Assembly (NCBI GenBank): GCA_017652345.1
Contig: JAGCBE010000509.1
Location: 1 to 61,797 of the forward strand
Length of the DNA: 61,797 nucleotides
From: Methanobrevibacter sp.
GTDB lineage: Archaea; Methanobacteriota; Methanobacteria; Methanobacteriales; Methanobacteriaceae
Direction: 5' to 3'
Both the position numbers and the translations under genes were made by a program. Below are positions 1 through 7,058 of the stretch, in pieces. The notes beneath the pieces were generated by a model that was not told the DNA's origin, did no database searches, and saw only the letters and a list, made by a program, of their open reading frames with translations. The stretch's first letter is position 1. The number at the start of each line of letters is the position of its first letter.

Positions 1-133
1 AAAAACAGAACCGATGTATACATCAATTCTTGGAGACTGACCTGCCTCACAGTCTTATGCACTTATGCATAATATTATTGTGCCTCGAAAAGGGCTGTAA
101 AGAAACAAGTTTCGATATTTTGACAATAATATT
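1..133 (-). ncRNA. Candidate structured RNA downstream of tRNA-Leu
   Basis: Read on the minus strand, the RNA leaving the tRNA CCA end begins with a perfect 10-bp helix (124-133 pairs with 71-80) enclosing a 6-bp helix (110-115 with 85-90). Then come a 5-bp hairpin with a 4-nt loop (57-70), a 6-bp hairpin (50-55 with 34-39), and a palindromic hairpin (7-30, core 13-24) followed by a T run at 5-1. The last hairpin with its T tract looks like an intrinsic terminator. No convincing ORF lies here. The ordered series of helices suggests a processed small RNA or tRNA-operon trailer; no known family is recognised. The left window edge may truncate it. Confidence 0.45.
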
Positions 134-135
134 TA

Positions 136-222
136 TGGTGCTGGGGAGGGGATTCGAACCCCCAATCCATTAAAGGCGGTAGATTTTAAGTCTACTGCAT
201 ATCCCAGTTCTGCCACCCCAGC
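136..222 (-). tRNA. tRNA-Leu (anticodon TAA)
   Basis: A 7-bp acceptor stem GCTGGGG/CCCCAGC is followed by an encoded CCA (ACCA at 139-136). The anticodon loop CTTAAAA sits on a 5-bp stem, giving anticodon TAA. There is a long class II variable arm, as expected for Leu, and a canonical T arm with the loop TTCGAAT. It is the only canonical tRNA in the window. It decodes UUA, which suits the AT-rich codon use of this genome, and might be a spare copy of a tRNA attacked by host anticodon nucleases (inference). Confidence 0.95.
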
Positions 223-248
223 ATATCATTCTTAAATATTATACATTA

Positions 249-446
249 TTATTCACTGCATTCGACTGTTACTGGAATCTTCTCTACTGAAATAATCTGA
301 TAAGCACAGTCAGTTCCAAGACCATACCAAACCTTGCACTTCTCAACAGCATCGTGTTCATTATTTGCAGAGAATGAGCCAGATTGGCTACTCCATTTTC
401 CATTAGAATAGCTATCCTTATACTTGAACTTTACAAGATATTTCAT
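249..446 (-). CDS. Small hypothetical protein (65 aa)
   Basis: The start MKYLVKFKYKDSYSNGKW, a beta-rich opening and the EHDAVEKCKVWYG helix resemble the small one-domain proteins built as 'MKxYxVxYxG...A.s.eeA...a' that recur in this accessory zone (compare the 51-aa protein at 856-1011). It is the last gene of a three-gene cluster driven by the promoter at 812-839; its ATG directly follows the TAA of the previous gene. Function unknown. Confidence 0.7.
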   Translation of the reverse strand: MKYLVKFKYKDSYSNGKWSSQSGSFSANNEHDAVEKCKVWYGLGTDCAYQIISVEKIPVTVECSE

Positions 447-596
447 TTAAGCTTCCTCCACAAAAAGCTCATCAGAATCATACTCACCGAACAAACCAAT
501 TACAATCCTTTCAGCCTTTTCATAAGCTTCATAAACAGAAGTAGCTGGAATAATAGCAATTTCATCATCCCAATAATACACAATGTACTTTTTCAT
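447..596 (-). CDS. Small hypothetical protein (49 aa)
   Basis: Begins MKKYIVYYWDDEIAIIPATS and has the same short beta-beta-helix look as its neighbours, with VYEAYEKAERIVIG as the helix. The start ATG overlaps the TGA of the preceding gene (ATGA), and its own TAA abuts the ATG of the next, so it is translationally coupled on both sides. The acidic C terminus ends FVEEA. No family recognised. Confidence 0.7.
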   Translation of the reverse strand: MKKYIVYYWDDEIAIIPATSVYEAYEKAERIVIGLFGEYDSDELFVEEA

Positions 597-757
597 CTGT
601 TATCCTCCTCAAAATATGGACAATTGACAAGAAAACCATTTTCTTCATACTGCTGATATTCAATATCTGTCATATAATTCTGTTCAGCACACTCAGAATA
701 CCCAACAGAATTATCAACAAAATTATGGATACACCAATGACATAAACATTTGGTCAT
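593..757 (-). CDS. Small Cys-rich hypothetical protein (54 aa)
   Basis: Starts MTKCLCHWCIHNF, with four Cys/His candidates for a small metal site in the first ten residues and further Cys later (C23, C46). A good ribosome binding site (AGGAGG) lies about 8 nt before the ATG. First gene after the promoter at 812-839; it ends in an ATGA overlap with the next ORF. Function unknown. Confidence 0.7.
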   Translation of the reverse strand: MTKCLCHWCIHNFVDNSVGYSECAEQNYMTDIEYQQYEENGFLVNCPYFEEDNR

Positions 758-811
758 AATATTTGTTTCCTCCTTGTTTAATCAGCAGTTGATTAATTAC
801 TTACATTATGT

Positions 812-839
812 ATTATAACATACTACAATGAGAATTCAA
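812..839 (-). promoter_or_regulatory. Promoter P1 (TTGAAT-N16-TATAAT)
   Basis: The -35 box TTGAAT (839-834) is preceded by the conserved TAG, and the -10 box TATAAT is at 817-812, with a 16-nt spacer. It matches the other promoters of this window and lies 54 nt before the ATG at 757. The start site region carries TAATGTAAG (808-800), shared with P2 and P3. Confidence 0.8.
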
Positions 840-855
840 CTACTATGGGGCATTT

Positions 856-1011
856 TTAGAAAAAACTTTTTTCTACACGGACATCTTTGCGATCACATTG
901 TCCGTTGCTAAAGATAATCTGCATAGTTGCCTTATCAAAAGCTTCTTCTTGTGATTCTGCTTTTACAAAACCAATATATGTACCTTTGTAGTAGATATTA
1001 TAGGTTTTCAT
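856..1011 (-). CDS. Small hypothetical protein (51 aa)
   Basis: MKTYNIYYKGTYIGFVKAES is followed by the helix QEEAFDKATMQIIF. This is a short alpha/beta domain of a kind common in Clostridial phages; no biochemical role is known to me. An AGAGG ribosome binding site precedes the ATG. It follows the 83-aa gene at 1029-1280 and so belongs to the unit started by promoter P2. Confidence 0.7.
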   Translation of the reverse strand: MKTYNIYYKGTYIGFVKAESQEEAFDKATMQIIFSNGQCDRKDVRVEKSFF

Positions 1012-1028
1012 ATATATATACCTCTTTA

Positions 1029-1280
1029 TTAATAAATTTCATCATAATTTCTTCCATTAATATAACTATAAAATTCACTACAGAAAGGAGTCTTTGCCTC
1101 AAGCTTATTATCAAGCCAAAGCTTTGCCTCATAATAACTCTTAAAGAAAGCATAATCATAATCAAGACCAAATTCCGGACTTACAGAAAACCAAACCGCA
1201 CTATGAAGATTTGTACCATTCTGAGTTTTAGAAATATCTTCCATAACATTATTGGCAGTAAATCTCATCTTATCAGTCAT
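1029..1280 (-). CDS. Hypothetical protein (83 aa)
   Basis: The frame is open from 1295, but GGAGG lies about 8 nt before the ATG at 1280, so MTDKMRFTANN is the chosen start. The protein is a single small domain with many aromatics (VWFSVSPEFGLDYDYAFFKSYYEAKLWLDN) and no recognised motif. It is the first gene downstream of promoter P2. Confidence 0.65.
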   Translation of the reverse strand: MTDKMRFTANNVMEDISKTQNGTNLHSAVWFSVSPEFGLDYDYAFFKSYYEAKLWLDNKLEAKTPFCSEFYSYINGRNYDEIY

Positions 1281-1327
1281 TTTTAAGTCCTCCATATCAG
1301 AAAGTTATGATTTATCTTACATTACAT

Positions 1328-1355
1328 ATTATATCATGTATTACAGAGAATTCAA
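1328..1355 (-). promoter_or_regulatory. Promoter P2 (TTGAAT-N16-TATAAT)
   Basis: TTGAAT at 1355-1350 (preceded by TAG) and TATAAT at 1333-1328, spacer 16 nt. The initially transcribed region again holds TAATGTAAG (1324-1316). It drives the two genes at 1280 and 1011. Confidence 0.8.
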
Positions 1356-1368
1356 CTATTTTAATCAA

Positions 1369-1590
1369 TTATTTTAAAATATTTTTTGCACAATCAAAAC
1401 CAAGATAATACTCTTCAATATCGGTTTCTGGATTTTGAAGAACAATCATTTTTCTCTTAATTGGTTTATTACAGCAATCACAAAACATATAAGGAACTTT
1501 AGCAGGAGTCTTTTCTTGATATTCAAGAACACTGAAATCTTTATTAAGCTTATTACTGTGCCTGACTCCATAATATTTTACATATTCCAT
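1369..1590 (-). CDS. Small zinc-ribbon-like protein (73 aa)
   Basis: A CDCC motif (MFCDCCNKPI) in mid-protein and a later single Cys (GFDCAKNI) suggest a metal-binding knuckle. Basic residues between (KPIKRKM) are compatible with nucleic acid contact, which is inference. It is a one-gene transcript under promoter P3. No family recognised. Confidence 0.65.
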   Translation of the reverse strand: MEYVKYYGVRHSNKLNKDFSVLEYQEKTPAKVPYMFCDCCNKPIKRKMIVLQNPETDIEEYYLGFDCAKNILK

Positions 1591-1634
1591 ATTAGTACCT
1601 CACACAGAGAAGAAATGATTTAACTTACATTATC

Positions 1635-1662
1635 ATTATACCATATACTATAAAAAACTCAA
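1635..1662 (-). promoter_or_regulatory. Promoter P3 (TTGAGT-N16-TATAAT)
   Basis: TTGAGT at 1662-1657, preceded by TAG, and TATAAT at 1640-1635, spacer 16 nt. TAATGTAAG follows at 1632-1624. It lies between the terminator at 1713-1751 and the gene starting at 1590. Confidence 0.78.
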
Positions 1663-1712
1663 CTATTTTGATAAAGAATATAGATAATTTAGTTGGTTTA
1701 TTTTTATTACTA

Positions 1713-1751
1713 AAGAAAAAAATACGGAAGACAATCACTTATCTTCCGTAT
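1713..1751 (-). terminator. Intrinsic terminator
   Basis: A perfect 10-bp stem (1751-1742 pairs with 1731-1722, ATACGGAAGA arm) with a 10-nt loop is followed on the minus strand by a T-rich run (1721-1713). It closes the operon that begins near 4962. Confidence 0.85.
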
Positions 1752-1835
1752 CATAATAAGTCTTAATCAAAAAATCACATGGTTCTTCTGCTGTCATAGA
1801 TTTATACTCTACATCATTTATTTTGACTAATTGTG

Positions 1836-2294
1836 TTACTTTTTATCTTCTTCAGTAGTGTTATTTTTATTTTCTTTGACTTCTTTCATGTGCTTATTTT
1901 TCTCTGCCTTACGAACATCCTTTACAGAAATACACGCTCGTTCAGAGTAAGCCTTTTCAGGAATCCATTGGTGGAGCAAATCATGTACCTTTGTAGAGCC
2001 ATACAGCTTCTTCAAAACACACATAATAAGACCTACTTCGGGATTGTAAACATCTTCACCATGTACCTTGGTGACTGTCTTAGTCCCATCAGACCACATC
2101 ACAATAGTAGCAGGATTAGAATACATTACCTTATCAATATAAACGCCATGCCACTCATCAGTTTCAAAATCATAGAAATTAAAACCACCAGCAAAACTAA
2201 AATTCTTAGGTATACTTCTCATGTCCTCCCAATAATCACTATCATCACAGCAATTGCTACAAGTAGTATAGTACTTATAATCAGTAAAATCCAT
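1836..2294 (-). CDS. Conserved phage protein (152 aa)
   Basis: The central stretch VMYSNPATIVMWSDGTKTVT followed by NPEVGLIMCVLKKLYG is a block I recognise as recurrent in hypothetical proteins of Firmicute phages (NPPATIVxWxDGTKT...PEKGLAxAxxKK); the role is unknown. The N terminus has paired Cys (CSNCC). The C terminus is Lys/Glu-rich and ends DKK-TAA. A -1 shift at the A-run just before this stop would add 34 residues, ending at 1735 inside the terminator stem (see findings). Confidence 0.75.
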   Translation of the reverse strand: MDFTDYKYYTTCSNCCDDSDYWEDMRSIPKNFSFAGGFNFYDFETDEWHGVYIDKVMYSNPATIVMWSDGTKTVTKVHGEDVYNPEVGLIMCVLKKLYGSTKVHDLLHQWIPEKAYSERACISVKDVRKAEKNKHMKEVKENKNNTTEEDKK

Positions 2295-2309
2295 AAAATT
2301 TATCTCCTT

Positions 2310-2786
2310 TTACAATTCGTTTTTAATAATATAATTCAAATAGAAATTTGCTTTCTTTAAGTCTTCATCGCCATTTTTCTTATAACATCTAAAAAGATAC
2401 TTAAAGGCGTTGAGAACACACCAGGCTTTAAGCTTTTCATCTCCAAATGTATCTCGCATTACCTCAATACATTCATACTTTCCAGATGTGTAATGATATG
2501 GATTATTTACATTATCATAATCCTTATCTTTATTGAGCTTGTCAATAAGTGCTTCATCTTTAATTCTGTTATCTTCTTTTAAATTTGTCAAAATTTTATA
2601 TTGTTCTAATATGTAGTCAGTGTTAATTGGTTTAAAATTAACTGAATACTTATTATTTAAATATTCTGCTATATCTAATCTACTCTCCAAATTTTCTATA
2701 AACTTTTCAATATCATAATTATAATCTACTTCAAGCTCTTCAAATGTTCTTTTCTCTATATCATTTACGCAGTCATTCATCAACAT
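2310..2786 (-). CDS. DUF3310-type protein (158 aa)
   Basis: The C-terminal third has the DUF3310 signature: VNNPYHYTSGKYECIEVMRD, then LNAFKYLFRCYKKNGDEDLKKANFYLNYI. This domain is widespread in phages of Gram-positive bacteria and is sometimes labelled nucleotide-kinase-like without proof. The N-terminal half is a charged helical extension. The ATG overlaps the end of the preceding Cys-rich gene by 7 nt and has an AGGTGG ribosome binding site. Confidence 0.8.
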   Translation of the reverse strand: MLMNDCVNDIEKRTFEELEVDYNYDIEKFIENLESRLDIAEYLNNKYSVNFKPINTDYILEQYKILTNLKEDNRIKDEALIDKLNKDKDYDNVNNPYHYTSGKYECIEVMRDTFGDEKLKAWCVLNAFKYLFRCYKKNGDEDLKKANFYLNYIIKNEL

Positions 2787-3184
2787 TTATCACCACCTTT
2801 AGAAAAATTTTTACACCAACAATATTCTGACATATTTCCTTCACAAGATTTTTTATCACAAGTTCCGCCATTGTTATATTTGCAGAATAAGCCTTTAATT
2901 TTATTATCGCATTTTACTATATATTTGGAACACATTTTACAATATTTCTCAATAAACCAATTACCAATATCATTATAGTCAAAGAAATCGTCTTCGCAGT
3001 CATTAAGATATTCGTATAGCACATTATAACAATCATTATGGAGCTTTCTATAGAAGAAATCACTATCATACTTTCCAACTTCAACAGAATATTCTTCATC
3101 GGGATATATAATCTTTCCGCACATTTCACATATATGATTTTTCTTAGCCTTACGAGTTAGATGTTCATAAAATTCCATTCCCAT
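2780..3184 (-). CDS. Cys-rich zinc-binding protein (134 aa)
   Basis: The N terminus has a CEMCGKIIYPDE knuckle followed by HNDCYN, a likely Cys3His zinc site. The C terminus has a second dense cluster (CKMCSKY, CKYNNGGTCDKKSC, YCWCKNF). Two zinc modules separated by an acidic Asp/Glu/Tyr region are evident; no enzyme motif is seen. It sits 6 nt after the radical SAM gene in the same operon, so it could be an accessory or binding partner (inference). Confidence 0.7.
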   Translation of the reverse strand: MGMEFYEHLTRKAKKNHICEMCGKIIYPDEEYSVEVGKYDSDFFYRKLHNDCYNVLYEYLNDCEDDFFDYNDIGNWFIEKYCKMCSKYIVKCDNKIKGLFCKYNNGGTCDKKSCEGNMSEYCWCKNFSKGGDKC

Positions 3185-3189
3185 AAAAA

Positions 3190-4116
3190 CTACCCCTTAT
3201 TGTTCACCAAATAAGCATACATTTCCTCTGCTGTATCAAGCAATTCATATCTATCACTTTCTGGAGCACAGGAATTTCTTGCAAACTTTCTTTCTACCAT
3301 ATCAACAAACATAGATGCACTTGTTTGTTGCCCATCTTGCCCATCATCACCCATGTAAAATTCATTCCACTTTTCATCAGTGAAAAGGTTTCTAACATTA
3401 AGTTGCTTAATAGCAAGGTTATCAAAACTAATTACACTAAACCATTTTTCATCAATCATATTTTTAAGATAATATGACAAATCACGGATAAGTCTATCAA
3501 TGGTATTATGAAAATTTTTATAAAGCTGTTCACCTCTACGAACTTGCTTATACCCAAGAATAAGAATTTTCAAATCATTTTGTGCAAGAAAATTAAGCTC
3601 ATTCATTTTAACAATTCCTGCAATAACATGAATCACAGAATTAGGAATTTTCTTAGCACGTTCAATAAGGTCATAAGATGGTTCTGTGTATGAAATACCT
3701 ACACCATAAACAAGTTTATTATCTACCCAATTTTTAATTCTATCATAATTTGCAATGAAATGGTTTTGGTTTACAGTAATATTGCAAATATGATTTCTTT
3801 CCTTACACCTTTTAAGAAATTCATCAATATCAGGGTGCTCAAGAATATTTCCACCGCCTAGTGCAAGTTCAGTATAAGGGTGGAGCTTGTCAAGGAAAGA
3901 TGGAGAAAGAATATCACCATGCTTGCCATTTGGGCCACTTCCTTCATGACAATAAGCACAATTACTCCCAAGAGTACATCTATTTGTCAATTTAATGTCC
4001 ATGCTTTCTACCGTATTTGGAATAAGGCAATCTTCATCATTCTTCCGAATCTTTGTGCCATTATCTAAATCAATGTAAACATTATAATTACCGTTCCTAT
4101 ACTGAACCCAATTCAT
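3190..4116 (-). CDS. Radical SAM-like protein (308 aa)
   Basis: The motif NRCTLGSNCAYCHEGSG places three Cys at residues 47, 53 and 56 (CX5CX2C) at the end of a first beta strand (MDIKLTNRC), as in radical SAM barrels, where they hold the 4Fe-4S cluster. ALGGGNILEHPDIDEFLKRC matches the glycine-rich SAM-contact strand and the following helix. The spacing differs from the classical CX3CX2C. There is no SPASM domain; the C terminus ends after a lone Cys (NSCAPE). Co-transcribed with two FETNSSS proteins from promoter P4. Substrate unknown; peptide modification is one possibility. Confidence 0.8.
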   Translation of the reverse strand: MNWVQYRNGNYNVYIDLDNGTKIRKNDEDCLIPNTVESMDIKLTNRCTLGSNCAYCHEGSGPNGKHGDILSPSFLDKLHPYTELALGGGNILEHPDIDEFLKRCKERNHICNITVNQNHFIANYDRIKNWVDNKLVYGVGISYTEPSYDLIERAKKIPNSVIHVIAGIVKMNELNFLAQNDLKILILGYKQVRRGEQLYKNFHNTIDRLIRDLSYYLKNMIDEKWFSVISFDNLAIKQLNVRNLFTDEKWNEFYMGDDGQDGQQTSASMFVDMVERKFARNSCAPESDRYELLDTAEEMYAYLVNNKG

Positions 4117-4127
4117 ATTAAATCTCC

Positions 4128-4421
4128 TTATCCATCAAACCCAAATTCACCGAATGCTACCATCTTATCACCAGATGGGGTTGTAAAATGCTCTTCATAG
4201 AATTCAAGCCACTCACCCATATTTTCATATGACTTATATCTATGCTTGTATTCTTCTAATTCCTTATCAGAAACAAATTGAAGCTCTTCACTATAATCAT
4301 CGTACATCATACTACCATTTTTAAACTTCTCATAATCTTCTTCTGTACAAACACAAAGGGAATGAGTAGAGCTACTATTTGTTTCAAATACATTCTTTCT
4401 AACACTAATCAATTTAATCAA
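4128..4421 (-). CDS. FETNSSS-motif protein B (97 aa)
   Basis: The N terminus RKNVFETNSSSTHSLCV is nearly the same as that of the upstream gene product (RSNTFETNSSSSHSIVL), while the rest is unrelated. The body is acidic and Tyr-rich and ends in a Gly/Phe tail (FGEFGFDG). It overlaps the upstream paralogue by 8 nt and is followed 11 nt later by the radical SAM gene. I recognise this N-terminal motif from many uncharacterised phage and Clostridial proteins; no function is known to me. Confidence 0.75.
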   Translation of the reverse strand: MIKLISVRKNVFETNSSSTHSLCVCTEEDYEKFKNGSMMYDDYSEELQFVSDKELEEYKHRYKSYENMGEWLEFYEEHFTTPSGDKMVAFGEFGFDG

Positions 4422-4962
4422 TCCTCCTTTCTACTGTACTATTTCCGATAAGACCACAATCAAACATCTTATCAAAAATTTGATACTCATCACCATCTAT
4501 AATAACAATGTATCTTGAGTTAGCAAGAAATTCTTCAAGAGAAATACCCAACTTATTCAAAGCACTATCAAGTAGCCCAAAAGATTGATGGTCTATATCC
4601 CCATAGTATATTCGATTAATCCATCTATTGATTGGAAGTTCAATTCCAGTACAATATTCTACATCTCCTGGTTCAGGATATACTGGCACAAGATACTTTA
4701 TACACAAATCTTCAATTTCCTTAAATCTTGATTCACCATAAGATGCAATAGCATATCTTACTTTATCCGCAAATGTGCTAAGAATATTAAAAGGGTAACG
4801 ACCAAATTTAATGTCTTCATCTCTATAAATCTCATATATACCTTCTTTAGTAAGGAAACACTTAAAATAATCTTCACTATCTGGTGTTTCCTTATTAAGC
4901 AAAACAATAGAGTGAGAACTTGAACTATTGGTTTCAAATGTGTTACTTCTAATTTGAATCAT
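4414..4962 (-). CDS. FETNSSS-motif protein A (182 aa)
   Basis: First gene after promoter P4. It opens MIQIRSNTFETNSSSSHSIV, the conserved motif shared with protein B. The remainder is an alpha/beta domain rich in Tyr/Ile (YIVIIDGDEYQIFDKMFD near the end). No catalytic motif recognised. The conserved Ser/Thr-rich leader-like N terminus and a radical SAM neighbour are the main clues to its job. Confidence 0.75.
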   Translation of the reverse strand: MIQIRSNTFETNSSSSHSIVLLNKETPDSEDYFKCFLTKEGIYEIYRDEDIKFGRYPFNILSTFADKVRYAIASYGESRFKEIEDLCIKYLVPVYPEPGDVEYCTGIELPINRWINRIYYGDIDHQSFGLLDSALNKLGISLEEFLANSRYIVIIDGDEYQIFDKMFDCGLIGNSTVERRID

Positions 4963-4985
4963 CTATATTATCACCTCTTATTAAT

Positions 4986-5014
4986 ATTATACCACATATA
5001 CTTATAAAATTCAA
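4986..5014 (-). promoter_or_regulatory. Promoter P4 (TTGAAT-N17-TATAAT)
   Basis: TTGAAT at 5014-5009 (preceded by TAG) and TATAAT at 4991-4986, spacer 17 nt. It starts the operon FETNSSS-A, FETNSSS-B, radical SAM, Cys-rich protein, DUF3310 protein and conserved protein, which ends at the terminator near 1722-1751. Confidence 0.8.
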
Positions 5015-5020
5015 CTACTG

Positions 5021-5266
5021 CTATTCATTTTCTTTATTACTATCAGTTTTACCATCTCTAATTTCAAGAGCATGTTCAAGAGTATATTTATCCCAGCAGC
5101 CATTTTTCACAAGTTCAAACAATAGAAACATATCGCTTCTAAGTTTACCTGTTACTTTAGATTTACACAGTAAATTAGAAATGTCTCTAATTTCATCGTA
5201 ATCTAAAGTAACAGTTGCCTGCTTAATGGCACATTTTGGATTATGAATAATTTCACGAATTGTCAT
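5021..5266 (-). CDS. Hypothetical protein (81 aa)
   Basis: Start chosen at MTIREIIHNP, whose ATG overlaps the 3' end of the RNA ligase gene by 14 nt. A longer reading back to 5323 would run through ligase coding sequence. The protein is a small helical domain (LDYDEIRDISNLLCKS...LFELVKNGCWDKYTLEHAL) with an acidic tail. Its place at the end of the RNA-repair transcript is the only functional hint. Confidence 0.65.
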   Translation of the reverse strand: MTIREIIHNPKCAIKQATVTLDYDEIRDISNLLCKSKVTGKLRSDMFLLFELVKNGCWDKYTLEHALEIRDGKTDSNKENE

Positions 5267-6590
5267 CTTCAACAACCTCCTGTGCTTCTTCCATATCTGG
5301 CTCAGTTGCAATATCCTTTGCAAGTCCTTCTAAAACCTTAAAGCTAAAATTCTTGTGTTTATATGCACAAAACTTAGGACGATTTACAATACGAACTACG
5401 ACACCTTCACGAACATGGGTCTTTCCAATAGGATCAGGCCCATCATAGTATTCTTCTGCCTTTTCCTTAATCCAATCGCCAGCAGTCATATTAAATGTGT
5501 CAAGTATATCTTGTGACGGAATATAAGCTTTTTCAAGCATAGGAACACACTTCACACCCATCTGTTCGCAACGATAACGCATAAAATCTGGGCTATACTC
5601 TACAACAAATCCATCTTCATTTGTCATAGTCATACGATAAACATAAAAATCAGAGCCATTTCCAGAGCACCCATAGGAGAACACGGTAGTGTCACCATAC
5701 TGCTTAGTAAAAGCTTTATCAGAAATCTTACTATTGGAGACAGAGGACATGATGGGAGTTCCATTTGTAGTAAATCCTACTACTTCATAATATACAGTTT
5801 CTCCCTTATTTAGCTTTCCCTCAAATGCTTTTGCATGGATAGCTCTAAATTCATTATTTCCATAGTAACCACCATCTTCAAAATCATTAAGAACTACTCG
5901 TCTTGTGCCAGTAACATAACCCCAATCATATACAGGAGCACCCTGTTTCCTCAGAATTTTATCAAGAAGTGTTCTCTTATAACCAACAAATTTAGGTAAG
6001 TAACCTGTTCTCTGGGAGGTTCCGTGCATCTTGAGAGTGATTTCAATTTGGTCATTTGGCTTAAAAGCACCAAGATTATATGCAAGTTGTTCAGTATCTA
6101 CATGCTCAGCAAACAAAGGTGCAATAGGTTCACTATGCTTTCTTGTTCTATTTCCACTGCTTACCTTACCAACTCTAATATTACTTCTTGGAATATATTT
6201 ACAGCAAATTTCATGCCCATTTAGAGTTTCAATCTTTTCTCCAACTTCAAACTTCGTAACTCCTGTATAAGCAAGAGATTCAAGAGGCATAAAAAGTCCA
6301 TCAGACTTTTCACCTCTGAGCTTCATTGCACGAATATTTCTCTTATCTGGGTCAAGATAACCTCCTACATTATTCCCATTCTCGTCCTTCTTACGAACAA
6401 GATTATTGTTTTCACAATATTCCTTACTAAGCTGAATGTCAGTAGGAAAATATACTCCAATATCATCAATTTTAATATCAAGCCCAACAATTACAGATGT
6501 ACCAAAAATAGTTGCAATTTGAAGTCTATCTGCATTAGAATGGGGATGAAGTTCGTTAATTTTTACTACATATCCAACATGCTCACTCAT
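5253..6590 (-). CDS. RNA ligase, Rnl5-like (445 aa)
   Basis: The nucleotidyltransferase motif I is LKMHGTSQR with the AMP-accepting Lys at residue 187, the KxHGT/S variant typical of Rnl5 ligases such as Deinococcus RNA ligase. An N-terminal OB-like module (HPHSNADRLQIATI, similar to the tRNA-binding domain of tRNA synthetases, then ...RAMKLRGEKSDGLFMP) precedes it, as in that family. Downstream motifs include EVVGFTTNGTP, DGFVVEYS and REGVVVRI. It likely seals nicked RNA. It shares an operon with the kinase-HD protein at 7193-8275. AGGAG precedes the ATG. Confidence 0.85.
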   Translation of the reverse strand: MSEHVGYVVKINELHPHSNADRLQIATIFGTSVIVGLDIKIDDIGVYFPTDIQLSKEYCENNNLVRKKDENGNNVGGYLDPDKRNIRAMKLRGEKSDGLFMPLESLAYTGVTKFEVGEKIETLNGHEICCKYIPRSNIRVGKVSSGNRTRKHSEPIAPLFAEHVDTEQLAYNLGAFKPNDQIEITLKMHGTSQRTGYLPKFVGYKRTLLDKILRKQGAPVYDWGYVTGTRRVVLNDFEDGGYYGNNEFRAIHAKAFEGKLNKGETVYYEVVGFTTNGTPIMSSVSNSKISDKAFTKQYGDTTVFSYGCSGNGSDFYVYRMTMTNEDGFVVEYSPDFMRYRCEQMGVKCVPMLEKAYIPSQDILDTFNMTAGDWIKEKAEEYYDGPDPIGKTHVREGVVVRIVNRPKFCAYKHKNFSFKVLEGLAKDIATEPDMEEAQEVVEDDNS

Positions 6591-6602
6591 AATTTTTCTC
6601 CT

Positions 6603-6749
6603 TTAAATATTCTGCAATATGAAAACATATAGGCTTAAAATAATACAGCCAAATGTTATCAATGCTCTTCCTAATTGCTCATCATCTGTGCGAGAGCTTG
6701 CAATAAATAATCCAGTACTCAAACCCCAACATATAAATCTAATAATCAT
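6603..6749 (-). CDS. Small membrane protein (48 aa)
   Basis: MIIRFICWGLSTGLFIASSR gives a first hydrophobic segment; ALITFGCIILSLYVFILQ gives a second, linked by the polar loop RTDDEQLGR. The ATG lies directly after the lipoprotein stop codon. Two short membrane passes with no motif; function unknown. Confidence 0.6.
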   Translation of the reverse strand: MIIRFICWGLSTGLFIASSRTDDEQLGRALITFGCIILSLYVFILQNI

Positions 6750-7019
6750 TTATTCTCCATACCACAGCATTGGTGTTCCATCTGAATTTAAAAGCACTGT
6801 AATAGCTATTTTATGGTCATACTCTATAAAAAGATATTCAACATTTGTTTGAGTGTCAATAATTATATAAGCATCACAGTAATGGTCGCCACTCCCTAAT
6901 TTCTTTACAATTTCAAACCTTTCAAATTTATCTACCGTGTCACCTACTTCTCTTTTGCATCCAGTAAAAATTATACAAATAAGCAAAACAATCAAAATAA
7001 CACAAATGTATTTCTTCAT
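6750..7019 (-). CDS. Lipoprotein with DUF6440-like domain (89 aa)
   Basis: A lipoprotein signal peptide is clear: MKKY, a hydrophobic core (ICVILIVLLICIIF), and lipobox FTGC with Cys21. The mature part (FERFEIVKKLGSG..CDAYIIIDTQTNVEYLFIEY..ITVLLNSDGTPMLW) matches the beta-rich DUF6440-like pattern of Firmicute proteins. It would sit on the outer face of the host membrane. Neighbouring tiny membrane proteins on both sides suggest a surface-acting set; superinfection exclusion is a reasonable but untested guess. Confidence 0.75.
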   Translation of the reverse strand: MKKYICVILIVLLICIIFTGCKREVGDTVDKFERFEIVKKLGSGDHYCDAYIIIDTQTNVEYLFIEYDHKIAITVLLNSDGTPMLWYGE

Positions 7020-7058
7020 TTAACTTTCCCTCCCACTTGCTTTATTATCATACTCCAT

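Noticed and set aside
1833..2360. Open frame of 175 codons on the plus strand opposite the conserved phage gene
   Set aside because: It is antisense to a well-supported gene, has odd composition (Ile/Phe/Ser-rich), no ribosome binding site and no recognisable domain.
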